Positions 37,901 through 50,784 of a DNA stretch of 64,000 nt are shown piece after piece. Positions within the stretch are counted from its first letter, which is position 1; each line of letters starts with the position of its first letter. Under the pieces are notes generated by a model. It was not told the origin of the DNA, did not search any database, and saw only the letters and a program-made list of their open reading frames with translations. This DNA is from Colletes latitarsis (Eukaryota > Arthropoda > Insecta > Hymenoptera > Colletidae). The position numbers and the translations under genes were made by a program. The stretch is from assembly GCF_051014445.1 (NCBI RefSeq), contig NC_135136.1:15022001-15086000 (forward strand), given 5' to 3'.

Positions 37901-39085
37901 CGTATTTTCGCATTTTTCGCCTACTTGTTGGCTAGATCCTGAGCGTTTTCTGGTTTGGATCCCGTAATAATGACGCTCCACACCGAAACAGTCAATTTAA
38001 CCTGGGTTCGATTAATATTTTAGAGGATAACGCCGGCTATATCTCGGTTAGGTCTGGGATTTGCCCTCATCTGGCTCGTACCTTCGCATTTTTCGCATTC
38101 TTGTTGGCCAGATCCTGGGCTTTTTCTGGTTTGGATCACGTAGTAATGTGGTACCACACTGAAACAGTCAATAAAAGCTGGTTCCGATTAGTATTTTACA
38201 GGATAACGCCGGTTATGTCTCCGTTAGGTTTGGGATTTTCCCTCATCAGGCTCGTAATTTCGCATTTTTCGCATACTTGTTGGCCAGATCCTGGCCTTTT
38301 TCATGCTTGGACCACGTAGTAATGTGGTACCACACTGAAACAGTCAAATAAACCTGGTTCCGATTAGTATTTCAGAGGATAACGCAGGTTATGTCTGGGT
38401 TAGTTCTGGTATTTGCAACCATCTGGCACATACTTTCGCGGTTTTCGCATACTTGTTGGGCAGATCCTGGGTTTTTTCTGGTTTGGATCCCGTAGTAATG
38501 AGGTTCCACACCGAAGCAGTCAATTAAACCTGGTGGCGATTAATATTTTAGAGGATAACGCCGGTTATGTCTCGGTTAGATCTGGGATTTGGCCTCATCT
38601 GGCTCATACTTTCGCATGTCTCGCCTACTTGTTGGTCAGATCCAGGGCTTTATCTGGTTTGTATCCCGCCGTAATGTGGTTCCACACCGAAACAGTCAAT
38701 TAAACCCGGTTGCGATTAATATTTTAGAGGATAACGCCGGTTATGTCTGGGTTAGGTCTGGGATTTGCCCTCATCTGGCTCGTACTTTCGCATTTCTCGC
38801 ATACTTGTTGGCCAGATCCTGGGCTTTTTCTGGTTTAGATCACGTAGTAATGTGGTTCCACACCGAAACAGCCAATTAAACCTGGTAGCGATTAATATTT
38901 TAGACGATAACGCCGGTTATGTCACGGTTAGGTCTGGGATTTGCCGTCATCTGGCTCGAATTTTCGCATTTCTCGCATACTTGTTGGCCAGATCCTGGGC
39001 TTTTTCTGGTTTGGATCACGTAGTAATGTGGTACCACACTGAAACAGTCAATAAAAGCTGGTTCCGATTAGTATTTTATAGGATA
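35000..39085 (+). repeat. 14-monomer (2,465 bp) tandem duplication
   Basis: Positions about 35,000-36,620 match about 37,465-39,085 at an offset of 2,465 bp, 14 monomers plus one base. In addition about 35,840-36,415 matches 36,896-37,471 at 1,056 bp (six monomers). Markers include TGCTTTCGCCATTTC, CCGGCTATATCTC, TCTCCGTTAGGTTTGGG, ACTTTCGCGGTTTTCGC and TCGCATGTCTCGCC. Confidence 0.82.
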
Positions 39086-42000
39086 ACGCTGGTTATGTCT
39101 GGTTTAGTTCTGGTATTTGCAATCATCTGGCTCGTACCTTCGCATTTTTCGCCTACTTGTTGGCAAGATCCTGGGCTTTTTCATGCTTGGACCACGTAGT
39201 AATGAGGTTCCACACCGAAACAGTCAATTAAACCCGGTTGCGATTAATATTTTAGAGGATAACGCCGGTTATGTCTGGGTTAGGTCTGGTATTTGCCCTC
39301 ATCTGGCTCGTACTTTCGTATTTTTCGCATACTTGTTATCCAGATCCTGGGCTTTTTCTGGTTTGGATCACGTAGTGATGTGGTGCCACACTGAAACAGT
39401 CAATAAGAGCTGGTTCCGATTAGTATTTTACAGGATAACGCCGGTTATGTCTGGGTTAGGTCTGGGATTTGCCCTCATCTGGCACGTACTTTCGCATTTC
39501 TCGCATACTTGTTGGCCAGATCCATGCCTTTTTCTGGTTTGGATCACGTAGTAATGCGGTACCACACCGAAACAGTCAATTAAACCTGGTTGCGATTAAT
39601 ATTTTAGAGGGTAACGCCGATTATGTCACGGTTAGGTCTGGGATTTGCCGTCATCTGGCTCGTATTTTCGCATTTTTCGCCTACTTGTTGGCAAGATCCT
39701 GGGCTTTTTCATGCTTGGACCACGTAGTAATGTGGTACCACACTGAAACAGTCAATTAAACCCGGTTGCGATTAATATTTTAGAGGATAACGCCGGTTAT
39801 GTCTGGGTTAGGTCTGGGATCTGCCCTCATCTGGCCCGTACTTTCGTATTTTTCGCATACTTGTTGGCCAGATCTTGGGTTTTTTGTGGTTTGGATCCCG
39901 TCGTAATGTGTTTCCACACCGAAGCAGTCAATTAAACCTGGTTGCGATGAATATTTCGGAGGATAACGCCGGTTATGTCTCGGTTAGGTCTGGGATTTGC
40001 CCTCATCTGTCTCGTACTTTCGCATTTTTCGCATACTTGTTGGCCAGATCCTGGCATTTTTCTGGTCTGTATCACGTAGTAATGCGGTACCACACCGTAA
40101 CAGTCAATTGAACCTGGTTGCGGTTAATATTTTGGATGATAACGCCGGTTATGTTTGGGTTAGTTCTGGGATTTGCCCTTATCTGGCTCGTACTTTCGCA
40201 TTTCTCGCATACCTGTTGGCCAGATCCTGGGCTGTTTCTGGTTTGGATCACGTACAAATGCGGTACCAGACCGAAACAGTCAATTAAACCTGGTTGTGAT
40301 TAATATTTTGGAGAATAACGCTGGTTATGTTTGGGTTAGTTCCGGTATTTGCAACCATCTGGCTGATACTTTCGCATTTTTTGCATACTTGTTGGCCAGA
40401 TCCTGGCCTTTTTATGGTTTCGATCACGTAGTAATGCGGTACCACACCGAAACAGTCAATAAAACCTGGTTGCGATTAATATTTTAGAGGATAACGCCGG
40501 TTATGTCTCGGTTATGTCTGGGATTTGCCCTCATCTGGCACATACTTTCGAATATCTTGCATACTTGATGGCCAGATACTGGCCTTTTTCTGGCTTGGAC
40601 CACGTAGTAATGTGGTACCACACCGAAACAGTCAATACAAGCTGGTTGCGATTAATATTTTAGAGGATAACGCCGGTTATGTCTGGGTTAGGTCTGGTAT
40701 TTGCCCCTCATCTGGCTCGTACTTTCGCATTTTTCGCATACTTGTTCTTCAGATCCTGGGCTTTTTCTGGTTTGGATCACGTAGTAATGTGGTACCACAC
40801 TAAAACAGCCAACAAAAGCTGGTTCCGATTAGTATTTTAGAGGATAACGCTGGTTATGTCTGGTTTAGTTCTGGTATTTGCAATCATCTGGCTCGTACCT
40901 TCGCATTTTTCGCCTATTTGTTGGGAAGATCCTGGGCTTTTTCATGCTTGGACCACGTAGTAATGTGGTATCACACTGAAACAGTCAAATAAACCTGGTT
41001 CCGATTAATATTTAACAGGATAACGCCGGCTATGTCTCGGTTAGGTCTGAGATTTTCCCTCATTTGGCTCGTACCTCCGCATTTTTCGCATACTTGTTGG
41101 CAAGATCCTGGGCTTTTTCTGGTTTGGATCACGTAGTAATGCGGTACAACACCGAAGCGGTCAATTCAACCTCGTGGCGATTAATATTTTAGAGGATAAC
41201 GCCGGTTATGTCTCCGTTAGGTTTGGTATTTTCCCTCATCTGGCTCGTAATTTCGCATTTTTCGCATACTTGTTGGCCAGATCCTGGCCTTTTTCACGCT
41301 TGGACCACGTAGCAATGTGGTACCACACTGAAACAGTCAAATAAACCTGGTTCCGATTAGTATTTCAGAGGATAACGCTGGTTATGTCTGGTTTAGTTCT
41401 GGTATTTGCAATCATCTGGCTCGTACCTTCCCATTTTTCGCCTACTTGTGGCAAGATCCTGGGCTTTTTCTGGTTTGGATCAGGTAGTAATGCGGTACCA
41501 CACCTTAACAGTCAATTAAACCTGGTTCCGAATAATATTTTAGAGGATAACGCAGGTTACGTCTGGGTTAGTTCTGGTATTTGCAACCATCTGGCACATA
41601 CTTTCGCGTTTTTCGCATACTTGTTGGGCAGATCCTGGGTTTTTTCTGGTTTGGATCCCGTAGTAATGCGGTACCACACCGAAACAGTCAATTAAACCTG
41701 GTTGCGATTAATATTTTAGAGGGTAACGCCGATTATGTCACGGTTAGGTCTGGGATTTGCCGTCATCTGGCTCGTATTTTCGCATTTTTCGCCTACTTGT
41801 TGGCAAGATCCTGGGCTTTTTCATGCTTGGACCACGTAGTAATGTGGTACCACACTGAAACAGTCAATTAAACCCGGTTGCGATTAATATTTTAGAGGAT
41901 AACGCCGGTTATGTCTGGGTTAGGTCTGGGATCTGCCCTCATCTGGCCCGTACTTTCGTATTTTTCGCATACTTGTTGGCCAGATCTTGGGTTTTTTGTG

Positions 42001-45000
42001 GTTTGGATCCCGTCGTAATGTGTTTCCACACCGAAGCAGTCAATTAAACCTGGTTGCGATGAATATTTCGGAGGATAACGCCGGTTATGTCTCGGTTAGG
42101 TCTGGGATTTGCCCTCATCTGTCTCGTACTTTCGCATTTTTCGCATACTTGTTGGCCAGATCCTGGCATTTTTCTGGTCTGTATCACGTAGTAATGCGGT
42201 ACCACACCGTAACAGTCAATTGAACCTGGTTGCGGTTAATATTTTGGATGATAACGCCGGTTATGTTTGGGTTAGTTCTGGGATTTGCCCTTATCTGGCT
42301 CGTACTTTCGCATTTCTCGCATACCTGTTGGCCAGATCCTGGGCTGTTTCTGGTTTGGATCACGTACAAATGCGGTACCAGACCGAAACAGTCAATTAAA
42401 CCTGGTTGTGATTAATATTTTGGAGAATAACGCTGGTTATGTTTGGGTTAGTTCCGGTATTTGCAACCATCTGGCTGATACTTTCGCATTTTTTGCATAC
42501 TTGTTGGCCAGATCCTGGCCTTTTTATGGTTTCGATCACGTAGTAATGCGGTACCACACCGAAACAGTCAATAAAACCTGGTTGCGATTAATATTTTAGA
42601 GGATAACGCCGGTTATGTCTCGGTTATGTCTGGGATTTGCCCTCATCTGGCACATACTTTCGAATATCTCGCATACTTGATGGCCAGATACTGTGCCTTT
42701 TTCTGGCTTGGACCACGTAGTAATGTGGTACCACACCGAAACAGTCAATACAAGCTGGTTGCGATTAATATTTTAGAGGATAACGCCGGTTATGTCTGGG
42801 TTAGGTCTGGTATTTGCCCCTCATCTGGCTCGTACTTTCGCATTTTTCGCATACTTGTTCTTCAGATCCTGGGCTTTTTCTGGTTTGGATCACGTAGTAA
42901 TGTGGTACCACACTAAAACAGCCAACAAAAGCTGGTTCCGATTAGTATTTTAGAGGATAACGCTGGTTATGTCTGGTTTAGTTCTGGTATTTGCAATCAT
43001 CTGGCTCGTACCTTCGCATTTTTCGCCTATTTGTTGGGAAGATCCTGGGCTTTTTCATGCTTGGACCACGTAGTAATGTGGTATCACACTGAAACAGTCA
43101 AATAAACCTGGTTCCGATTAATATTTAACAGGATAACGCCGGCTATGTCTCGGTTAGGTCTGAGATTTTCCCTCATTTGGCTCGTACCTCCGCATTTTTC
43201 GCATACTTGTTGGCAAGATCCTGGGCTTTTTCTGGTTTGGATCACGTAGTAATGCGGTACAACACCGAAGCGGTCAATTCAACCTCGTGGCGATTAATAT
43301 TTTAGAGGATAACGCCGGTTATGTCTCCGTTAGGTTTGGTATTTTCCCTCATCTGGCTCGTAATTTCGCATTTTTCGCATACTTGTTGGCCAGATCCTGG
43401 CCTTTTTCACGCTTGGACCACGTAGCAATGTGGTACCACACTGAAACAGTCAAATAAACCTGGTTCCGATTAGTATTTCAGAGGATAACGCTGGTTATGT
43501 CTGGTTTAGTTCTGGTATTTGCAATCATCTGGCTCGTACCTTCCCATTTTTCGCCTACTTGTGGCAAGATCCTGGGCTTTTTCTGGTTTGGATCAGGTAG
43601 TAATGCGGTACCACACCTTAACAGTCAATTAAACCTGGTTCCGAATAATATTTTAGAGGATAACGCAGGTTACGTCTGGGTTAGTTCTGGTATTTGCAAC
43701 CATCTGGCACATACTTTCGCGTTTTTCGCATACTTGTTGGGCAGATCCTGGGTTTTTTCTGGTTTGGATCCCGTAGTAATGAGGTTCCACACCGAAGCAG
43801 TCTATTAAACCTGGTGGTGATTAATATCTTAGAGGATAACGCCGGTTATGTCTCGGTTAGATCTGGGATTTGGCCTCATCTGGCTCATACTTTCGCATGT
43901 CTCGCCTACTTGTTGGCCAGATCCAGGGCTTTATCTGGTTTGTATCCCGTCGTAATGTGGTTCCACACCGAAACAGTCAATTAAACCAGGTTGCGATTAA
44001 TATTTTAGAGGATATCGCCGGTTACGTCTGGGTTAGGTCTGGGATTTGCCCTCATCTGGCTCGTACTTTCGCATTTCTCGCATACTTGTTGGCCAGATCC
44101 TGGGCTTTTTCTGGTTTAGATCACGTAGTATTGTGGTTCCACACCGAAACAGTCAATTAAACCTGGTTGCGATTAATATTTTAGACGATAACGCCGGTTA
44201 TTTCTGGGTCAGGTCTGGTATTTGACCTCATCTGGCTCGTACTTTCGCATTTCTCGCATACTTGTTGGCCAGATCCTGGCCTTTTCCTGGTTTGGATCAC
44301 TTAGTAATGTGGTAACACACTGAGACAGTCAATGAAATCTGGTTTCGATTAATATTTTAGAGGATAACGCCGGTTGTGTCTCGATTAGGTCTGGGATTTG
44401 GCCTCATCTGGCTCGTACTTTCGCATTTCTCGCATACTTGTTGGCCAGATCCTGGGCTTTTTCTGGTTTAGATCTCGTAGTAATGTGGTTCCACACCGGA
44501 ACAGTCAATTAAACCTGGTTGCGATTAATATTTTAGACGATAACGCCGGTTATGTCACGGTTAGGTCTGGGATTTGCCGTCGTCTGGCTCGAATTTTCGC
44601 ATTTCTCGCATACTTGTTGGCCAGATCCTGGGCTTTTTCTGGTTTGGATCACGTAGTAATGTGGTACCACACTGAAACAGTCAATAAAAGCTGGTTCCGA
44701 TTAGTATCTTACAGGATAACACCGGTTATGTCTGGGTTAAGTCTGGGATTTGCCCACATCTGGCTCGTACTTTCGCATTTCTCGCATACTTGTTGGCCAG
44801 ATCCAGGCCTTTTTCTGGTTTGGATCACGTAGTAATGCGGTACCACACCGAAACAGTCAATTAAACCTGGTTGCGATTAATATTTTAGATGATAACGCCG
44901 GTTATGTCACGGTTAGGTCTGGGATTTGCCGTCATCTGGCTCGTATTTTCGCATTTTCGCATACTTGTTGGCCAGATCCTGGCCTTTTTCTGGCTTGGAC

Positions 45001-45505
45001 CACGTAGTAATGTGGTATCACACTGAAACAGTCCACTAAACCTGGTTGTGATTAACATTTTGGAGGATAACGCCGGTTATGTCTTGGTTAGGTCTGGTAT
45101 TTGCCCTCATCTGGCTCGTACTTTCGCATTTCTCGCGTACTTGTTGGCCAGATCCTTGCCTTTTCCTGGTTTGGATCACGTAGTAATGCGGTACCACACT
45201 GAAACAGTCAATTAAACCTGGTTGTGATTAATATTTTGGAGAATAACGCTGGTTATGTTTGGGTTAGTTCCGGTATTTGCAACCATCTGGCTGATACTTT
45301 CGCATTTTTTGCATACTTGTTGGCCAGATCCTGGCCTTTTTCTGGTTTGGATCACGTAGTATTGCGGTACCACCCCGAAACAGTCAATAAAACCTGGTTG
45401 CGATTAATATTTTAGAGGATAACGCCGGTTATGTCTGGTTTAGTTCTGGTATTTGCAATCATCTGGCTCGTACTTTCGCATTTTTCGCATACTTGTTCTT
45501 CAGAT
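38114..45505 (+). repeat. 30-monomer HOR unit, copy U0 (expanded to 42 monomers)
   Basis: This copy starts where similarity to U1 begins and is 7,392 bp, exactly 42 monomers. The extra 12 monomers come from an internal duplication: about 39,600-41,690 is repeated at 41,712-43,803. Differences from U1 include CATCAGGCTCG near 38,246 for CATCTGGCTCG, and TTGTTATCCAGATCC near 39,330 for TTGTTGGCCAGATCC. Its second part, from about 43.8 kb, matches U1 and U2 at a 5,279-bp offset. Confidence 0.88.
39600..43803 (+). repeat. 12-monomer (2,112 bp) tandem duplication inside HOR unit U0
   Basis: Positions about 39,600-41,690 and 41,712-43,803 are nearly identical at an offset of 2,112 bp, growing to 2,113 after an extra base near 42,694 (CTGTGCC for CTGGCC). 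The left copy has CGAATATCTTGC near 40,551, where the right copy has CGAATATCTCGC. The 3' ends differ: the left copy continues into another duplicate of itself, the right copy continues into the rest of the HOR unit. The equivalent region in U1 and U2 is present once. Confidence 0.87.
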
Positions 45506-48500
45506 CCTGGGCTTTTTCTGGTTTGGATCACGTAGTAATGTGGTACCACACTGAAACAGTCAATAAAAGCTGGTTCCGATTAGTATTTTACAGGATAACG
45601 CCGGTTATGTCTCCGTTAGGTTTGGGATTTTCCCTCATCTGGCTCGTAATTTCGCATTTTTCGCATACTTGTTGGCCAGATCCTGGCCTTTTTCATGCTT
45701 GGACCACGTAGTAATGTGGTACCACACTGAAACAGTCAAATAAACCTGGTTCCGATTAGTATTTCAGAGGATAACGCAGGTTACGTCTGGGTTAGTTCTG
45801 GTATTTGCAACCATCTGGCACATACTTTCGCGGTTTTCGCATACTTGTTGGGCAGATCCTGGGTTTTTTCTGGTTTGGATCCCGTAGTAATGAGGTTCCA
45901 CACCGAAGCAGTCAATTAAACCTGGTGGCGATTAATATTTTAGAGGATAACGCCGGTTATGTCTCGGTTAGATCTGGGATTTGGCCTCATCTGGCTCATA
46001 CTTTCGCATGTCTCGCCTACTTGTTGGTCAGATCCAGGGCTTTATCTGGTTTGTATCCCGCCGTAATGTGGTTCCACACCGAAACAGTCAATTAAACCCG
46101 GTTGCGATTAATATTTTAGAGGATAACGCCGGTTATGTCTGGGTTAGGTCTGGGATTTGCCCTCATCTGGCTCGTACTTTCGCATTTCTCGCATACTTGT
46201 TGGCCAAATCCTGGGCTTTTTCTGGTTTAGATCACGTAGTAATGTGGTTCCACACCGAAACAGCCAATTAAACCTGGTAGCGATTAATATTTTAGACGAT
46301 AACGCCGGTTATGTCACGGTTAGGTCTGGGATTTGCCGTCATCTGGCTCGAATTTTCGCATTTCTCGCATACTTGTTGGCCAGATCCTGGGCTTTTTCTG
46401 GTTTGGATCACGTAGTAATGTGGTACCACACTGAAACAGTCAATAAAAGCTGGTTCCGATTAGTATTTTATAGGATAACGCTGGTTATGTCTGGTTTAGT
46501 TCTGGTATTTGCAATCATCTGGCTCGTACCTTCGCATTTTTCGCCTACTTGTTGGCAAGATCCTGGGCTTTTTCATGCTTGGACCACGTAGTAATGAGGT
46601 TCCACACCGAAACAGTCAATTAAACCCGGTTGCGATTAATATTTTAGAGGATAACGCCGGTTATGTCTGGGTTAGGTCTGGTATTTGCCCTCATCTGGCT
46701 CGTACTTTCGTATTTTTCGCATACTTGTTGGCCAGATCCTGGGCTTTTTCTGGTTTGGATCACATAGTGATGTGGTGCCACACTGAAACAGTCAATAAGA
46801 GCTGGTTCCGATTAGTATTTTACAGGATAACGCCGGTTATGTCTGGGTTAGGTCTGGGATTTGCCCTCATCTGGCACGTACTTTCGCATTTCTCGCATAC
46901 TTGTTGGCCAGATCCATGCCTTTTTCTGGTTTGGATCACGTAGTAATGCGGTACCACACCGAAACAGTCAATTAAACCTGGTTGCGATTAATATTTTAGA
47001 GGGTAACGCCGGTTATGTCACGGTTAGGTCTGGGATTTGCCGTCATCTGGCTCGTATTTTCGCATTTTTCGCCTACTTGTTGGCAAGATCCTGGGCTTTT
47101 TCATGCTTGGACCACGTAGTAATGTGGTACCACCCTGAAACAGTCAATTAAACCCGGTTGCGATTAATATTTTAGAGGATAACGCCGGTTATGTCTGGGT
47201 TAGGTCTGGGATCTGCCCTCATCTGGCCCGTACTTTCGTATTTTTCGCATACTTGTTGGCCAGATCTTGGGTTTTTTGTGGTTTGGATCCCGTCGTAATG
47301 TGTTTCCACACCGAAGCAGTCAATTAAACCTGGTTGCGATGAATATTTCGGAGGATAACGCCGGTTATGTCTCGGTTAGGTCTGGGATTTGCCCTCATCT
47401 GTCTCGTACTTTCGCATTTTTCGCATACTTGTTGGCCAGATCCAGGCATTTTTCTGGTCTGTATCACGTAGTAATGCGGTACCACACCGTAACAGTCAAT
47501 TGAACCTGGTTGCGGTTAATATTTTGGATGATAACGCCGGTTATGTTTGGGTTAGTTCTGGGATTTGCCCTTATCTGGCTCGTACTTTCGCATTTCTCGC
47601 ATACCTGTTGGCCAGATCCTGGGCTGTTTCTGGTTTGGATCACGTACAAATGCGGTACCAGACCGAAACAGTCAATTAAACCTGGTTGTGATTAATATTT
47701 TGGAGAATAACGCTGGTTATGTTTGGGTTAGTTCCGGTATTTGCAACCATCTGGCTGATACTTTCGCATTTTTTGCATACTTGTTGGCCAGATCCTGGCC
47801 TTTTTCTGGTTTGGATCACGTAGTAATGCGGTACCACACCGAAACAGTCAATAAAACCTGGTTGCGATTAATATTTTAGAGGATAACGCCGGTTATGTCT
47901 CGGTTACGTCTGGGATTTGCCCTCATCTGGCACATACTTTCGAATTTCTCGCATACTTGATGGCCAGATACTGGCCTTTTTCTGGCTTGGACCACGTAGT
48001 AATGTGGTACCACACCGAAACAGTCAATACAAGCTGGTTGCGATTAATATTTTAGAGGATAACGCCGGTTATGTCTGGGTTAGGTCTGGTATTTGCCCCT
48101 CATCTGGCTCGTACTTTCGCATTTTTCGCATACTTGTTCTTCAGATCCTGGGCTTTTTCTGGTTTGGATCACGTAGTAATGTGGTACCACACTAAAACAG
48201 CCAACAAAAGCTGGTTCCGATTAGTATTTTAGAGGATAACGCTGGTTATGTCTGGTTTAGTTCTGGTATTTGCAATCATCTGGCTCGTACGTTCGCATTT
48301 TTCGCCTATTTGTTGGGAAGATCCTGGGCTTTTTCATGCTTGGACCACGTAGTAATGTGGTATCACACTGAAACAGTTAAATAAACCTGGTTCCGATTAA
48401 TATTTAACAGGATAACGCCGGCTATGTCTCGGTTAGGTCTGAGATTTTCCCTCATTTGGCTCGTACCTCCGCATTTTTCGCATACTTGTTGGCAAGATCC

Positions 48501-50784
48501 TGGGCTTTTTCTGGTTTGGATCACGTAGTAATGCGGTACAACACCGAAGCGGTCAATTCAACCTCGTGGCGATTAATATTTTAGAGGATAACGCCGGTTA
48601 TGTCTCCGTTAGGTTTGGTATTTTCCCTCATCTGGCTCGTAATTTCGCATTTTTCGCATACTTGTTGGCCAGATCCTGGCCTTTTTCACGCTTGGACCAC
48701 GTAGCAATGTGGTACCACACTGAAACAGTCAAATAAACCTGGTTCCGATTAGTATTTCAGAGGATAACGCTGGTTATGTCTGGTTTAGTTCTGGTATTTG
48801 CAATCATCTGGCTCGTACCTTCTCATTTTTCGCCTACTTGTGGCAAGATCCTGGGCTTTTTCTGGTTTGGATCAGGTAGTAATGCGGTACCACACCTTAA
48901 CAGTCAATTAAACCTGGTTCCGAATAATATTTTAGAGGATAACGCAGGTTACGTCTGGGTCAGTTCTGGTATTTGCAACCATCTGGCACATACTTTCGCG
49001 TTTTTCGCATACTTGTTGGGCAGATCCTGGGTTTTTTCTGGTTTGGATCCCGTAGTAATGAGGTTCCACACCGAAGCAGTCTATTAAACCTGGTGGTGAT
49101 TAATATCTTAGAGGATAACGCCGGTTATGTCTCGGTTAGATCTGGGATTTGGCCTCATCTGGCTCATACTTTCGCATGTCTCGCCTACTTGTTGGCCAGA
49201 TCCAGGGCTTTATCTGGTTTGTATCCCGTCGTAATGTGGTTCCACACCGAAACAGTCAATTAAACCAGGTTGCGATTAATATTTTAGAGGATATCGCCGG
49301 TTATGTCTGGGTTAGGTCTGGGATTTGCCCTCATCTGGCTCGTACTTTCGCATTTCTCGCATACTTGTTGGCCAGATCCTGGGCTTTTTCTGGTTTAGAT
49401 CACGTAGTATTGTGGTTCCACACCGAAACAGTCAATTAAACCTGGTTGCGATTAATATTTTAGACGATAACGCCGGTTATTTCTGGGTCAGGTCTGGTAT
49501 TTGACCTCATCTGGCTCGTACTTTCGCATTTCTCGCATACTTGTTGGCCAGATCCTGGCCTTTTCCTGGTTTGGATCACTTAGTAATGTGGTAACACACT
49601 GAGACAGTCAATGAAATCTGGTTTCGATTAATATTTTAGAGGATAACGCCGGTTGTGTCTCGATTAGGTCTGGGATTTGGCCTCATCTGGCTCGTACTTT
49701 CGCATTTCTCGCATACTTGTTGGCCAGATCCTGGGCTTTTTCTGGTTTAGATCTCGTAGTAATGTGGTTCCACACCGGAACAGTCAATTAAACCTGGTTG
49801 CGATTAATATTTTAGACGATAACGCCGGTTATGTCACGGTTAGGTCTGGGATTTGCCGTCATCTGGCTCGAATTTTCGCATTTCTCGCATACTTGTTGGC
49901 CAGATCCTGGGCTTTTTCTGGTTTGGATCACGTAGTAATGTGGTACCACACTGAAACAGTCAATAAAAGCTGGCTCCGATTAGTATCTTACAGGATAACA
50001 CCGGTTATGTCTGGGTTAAGTCTGGGATTTGCCCACATCTGGCTCGTACTTTCGCATTTCTCGCATACTTGTTGGCCAGATCCAGGCCTTTTTCTGGTTT
50101 GGATCACGTAGTAATGCGGTACCACACCGAAACAGTCAATTAAACCTGGTTGCGATTAATATTTTAGATGATAACGCCGGTTATGTCACGGTTAGGTCTG
50201 GGATTTGCCGTCATCTGGCTCGTATTTTCGCATTTTCGCATACTTGTTGGCCAGATCCTGGCCTTTTTCTGGCTTGGACCACGTAGTAATGTGGTATCAC
50301 ACTGAAACAGTCCACTAAACCTGGTTGTGATTAACATTTTGGAGGATAACGCCGGTTATGTCTTGGTTAGGTCTGGTATTTGCCCTCATCTGGCTCGTAC
50401 TTTCGCATTTCTCGCGTACTTGTTGGCCAGATCCTTGCCTTTTCCTGGTTTGGATCACGTAGTAATGCGGTACCACACTGAAACAGTCAATTAAACCTGG
50501 TTGTGATTAATATTTTGGAGAATAACGCTGGTTATGTTTGGGTTAGTTCCGGTATTTGCAACCATCTGGCTGATACTTTCGCATTTTTTGCATACTTGTT
50601 GGCCAGATCCTGGCCTTTTTCTGGTTTGGATCACGTAGTATTGCGGTACCACCCCGAAACAGTCAATAAAACCTGGTTGCGATTAATATTTTAGAGGATA
50701 ACGCCGGTTATGTCTGGTTTAGTTCTGGTATTTGCAATCATCTGGCTCGTACTTTCGCATTTTTCGCATACTTGTTCTTCAGAT
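45506..50784 (+). repeat. 30-monomer HOR unit, copy U1 (5,279 bp)
   Basis: Full-length HOR unit of 5,279 bp, 30 monomers less one base. Order of markers: TTGTTCTTCAGATCC, ACTTTCGCGGTTTTCGC, TCGCATGTCTCGCC, GATCCATGCC, ATGTGTTTCCACACC, ACGTACAAATGCGG, TTGGGAAGATCC, ACTTGTGGCAAGATCC, TTGTGTCTCGATTAGG and CGCATTTTCGCATAC. It is nearly identical to U2. In the stretches I compared I found one difference, AAACAGTTAAATA near 48,373 against AAACAGTCAAATA in U2. Confidence 0.9.
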
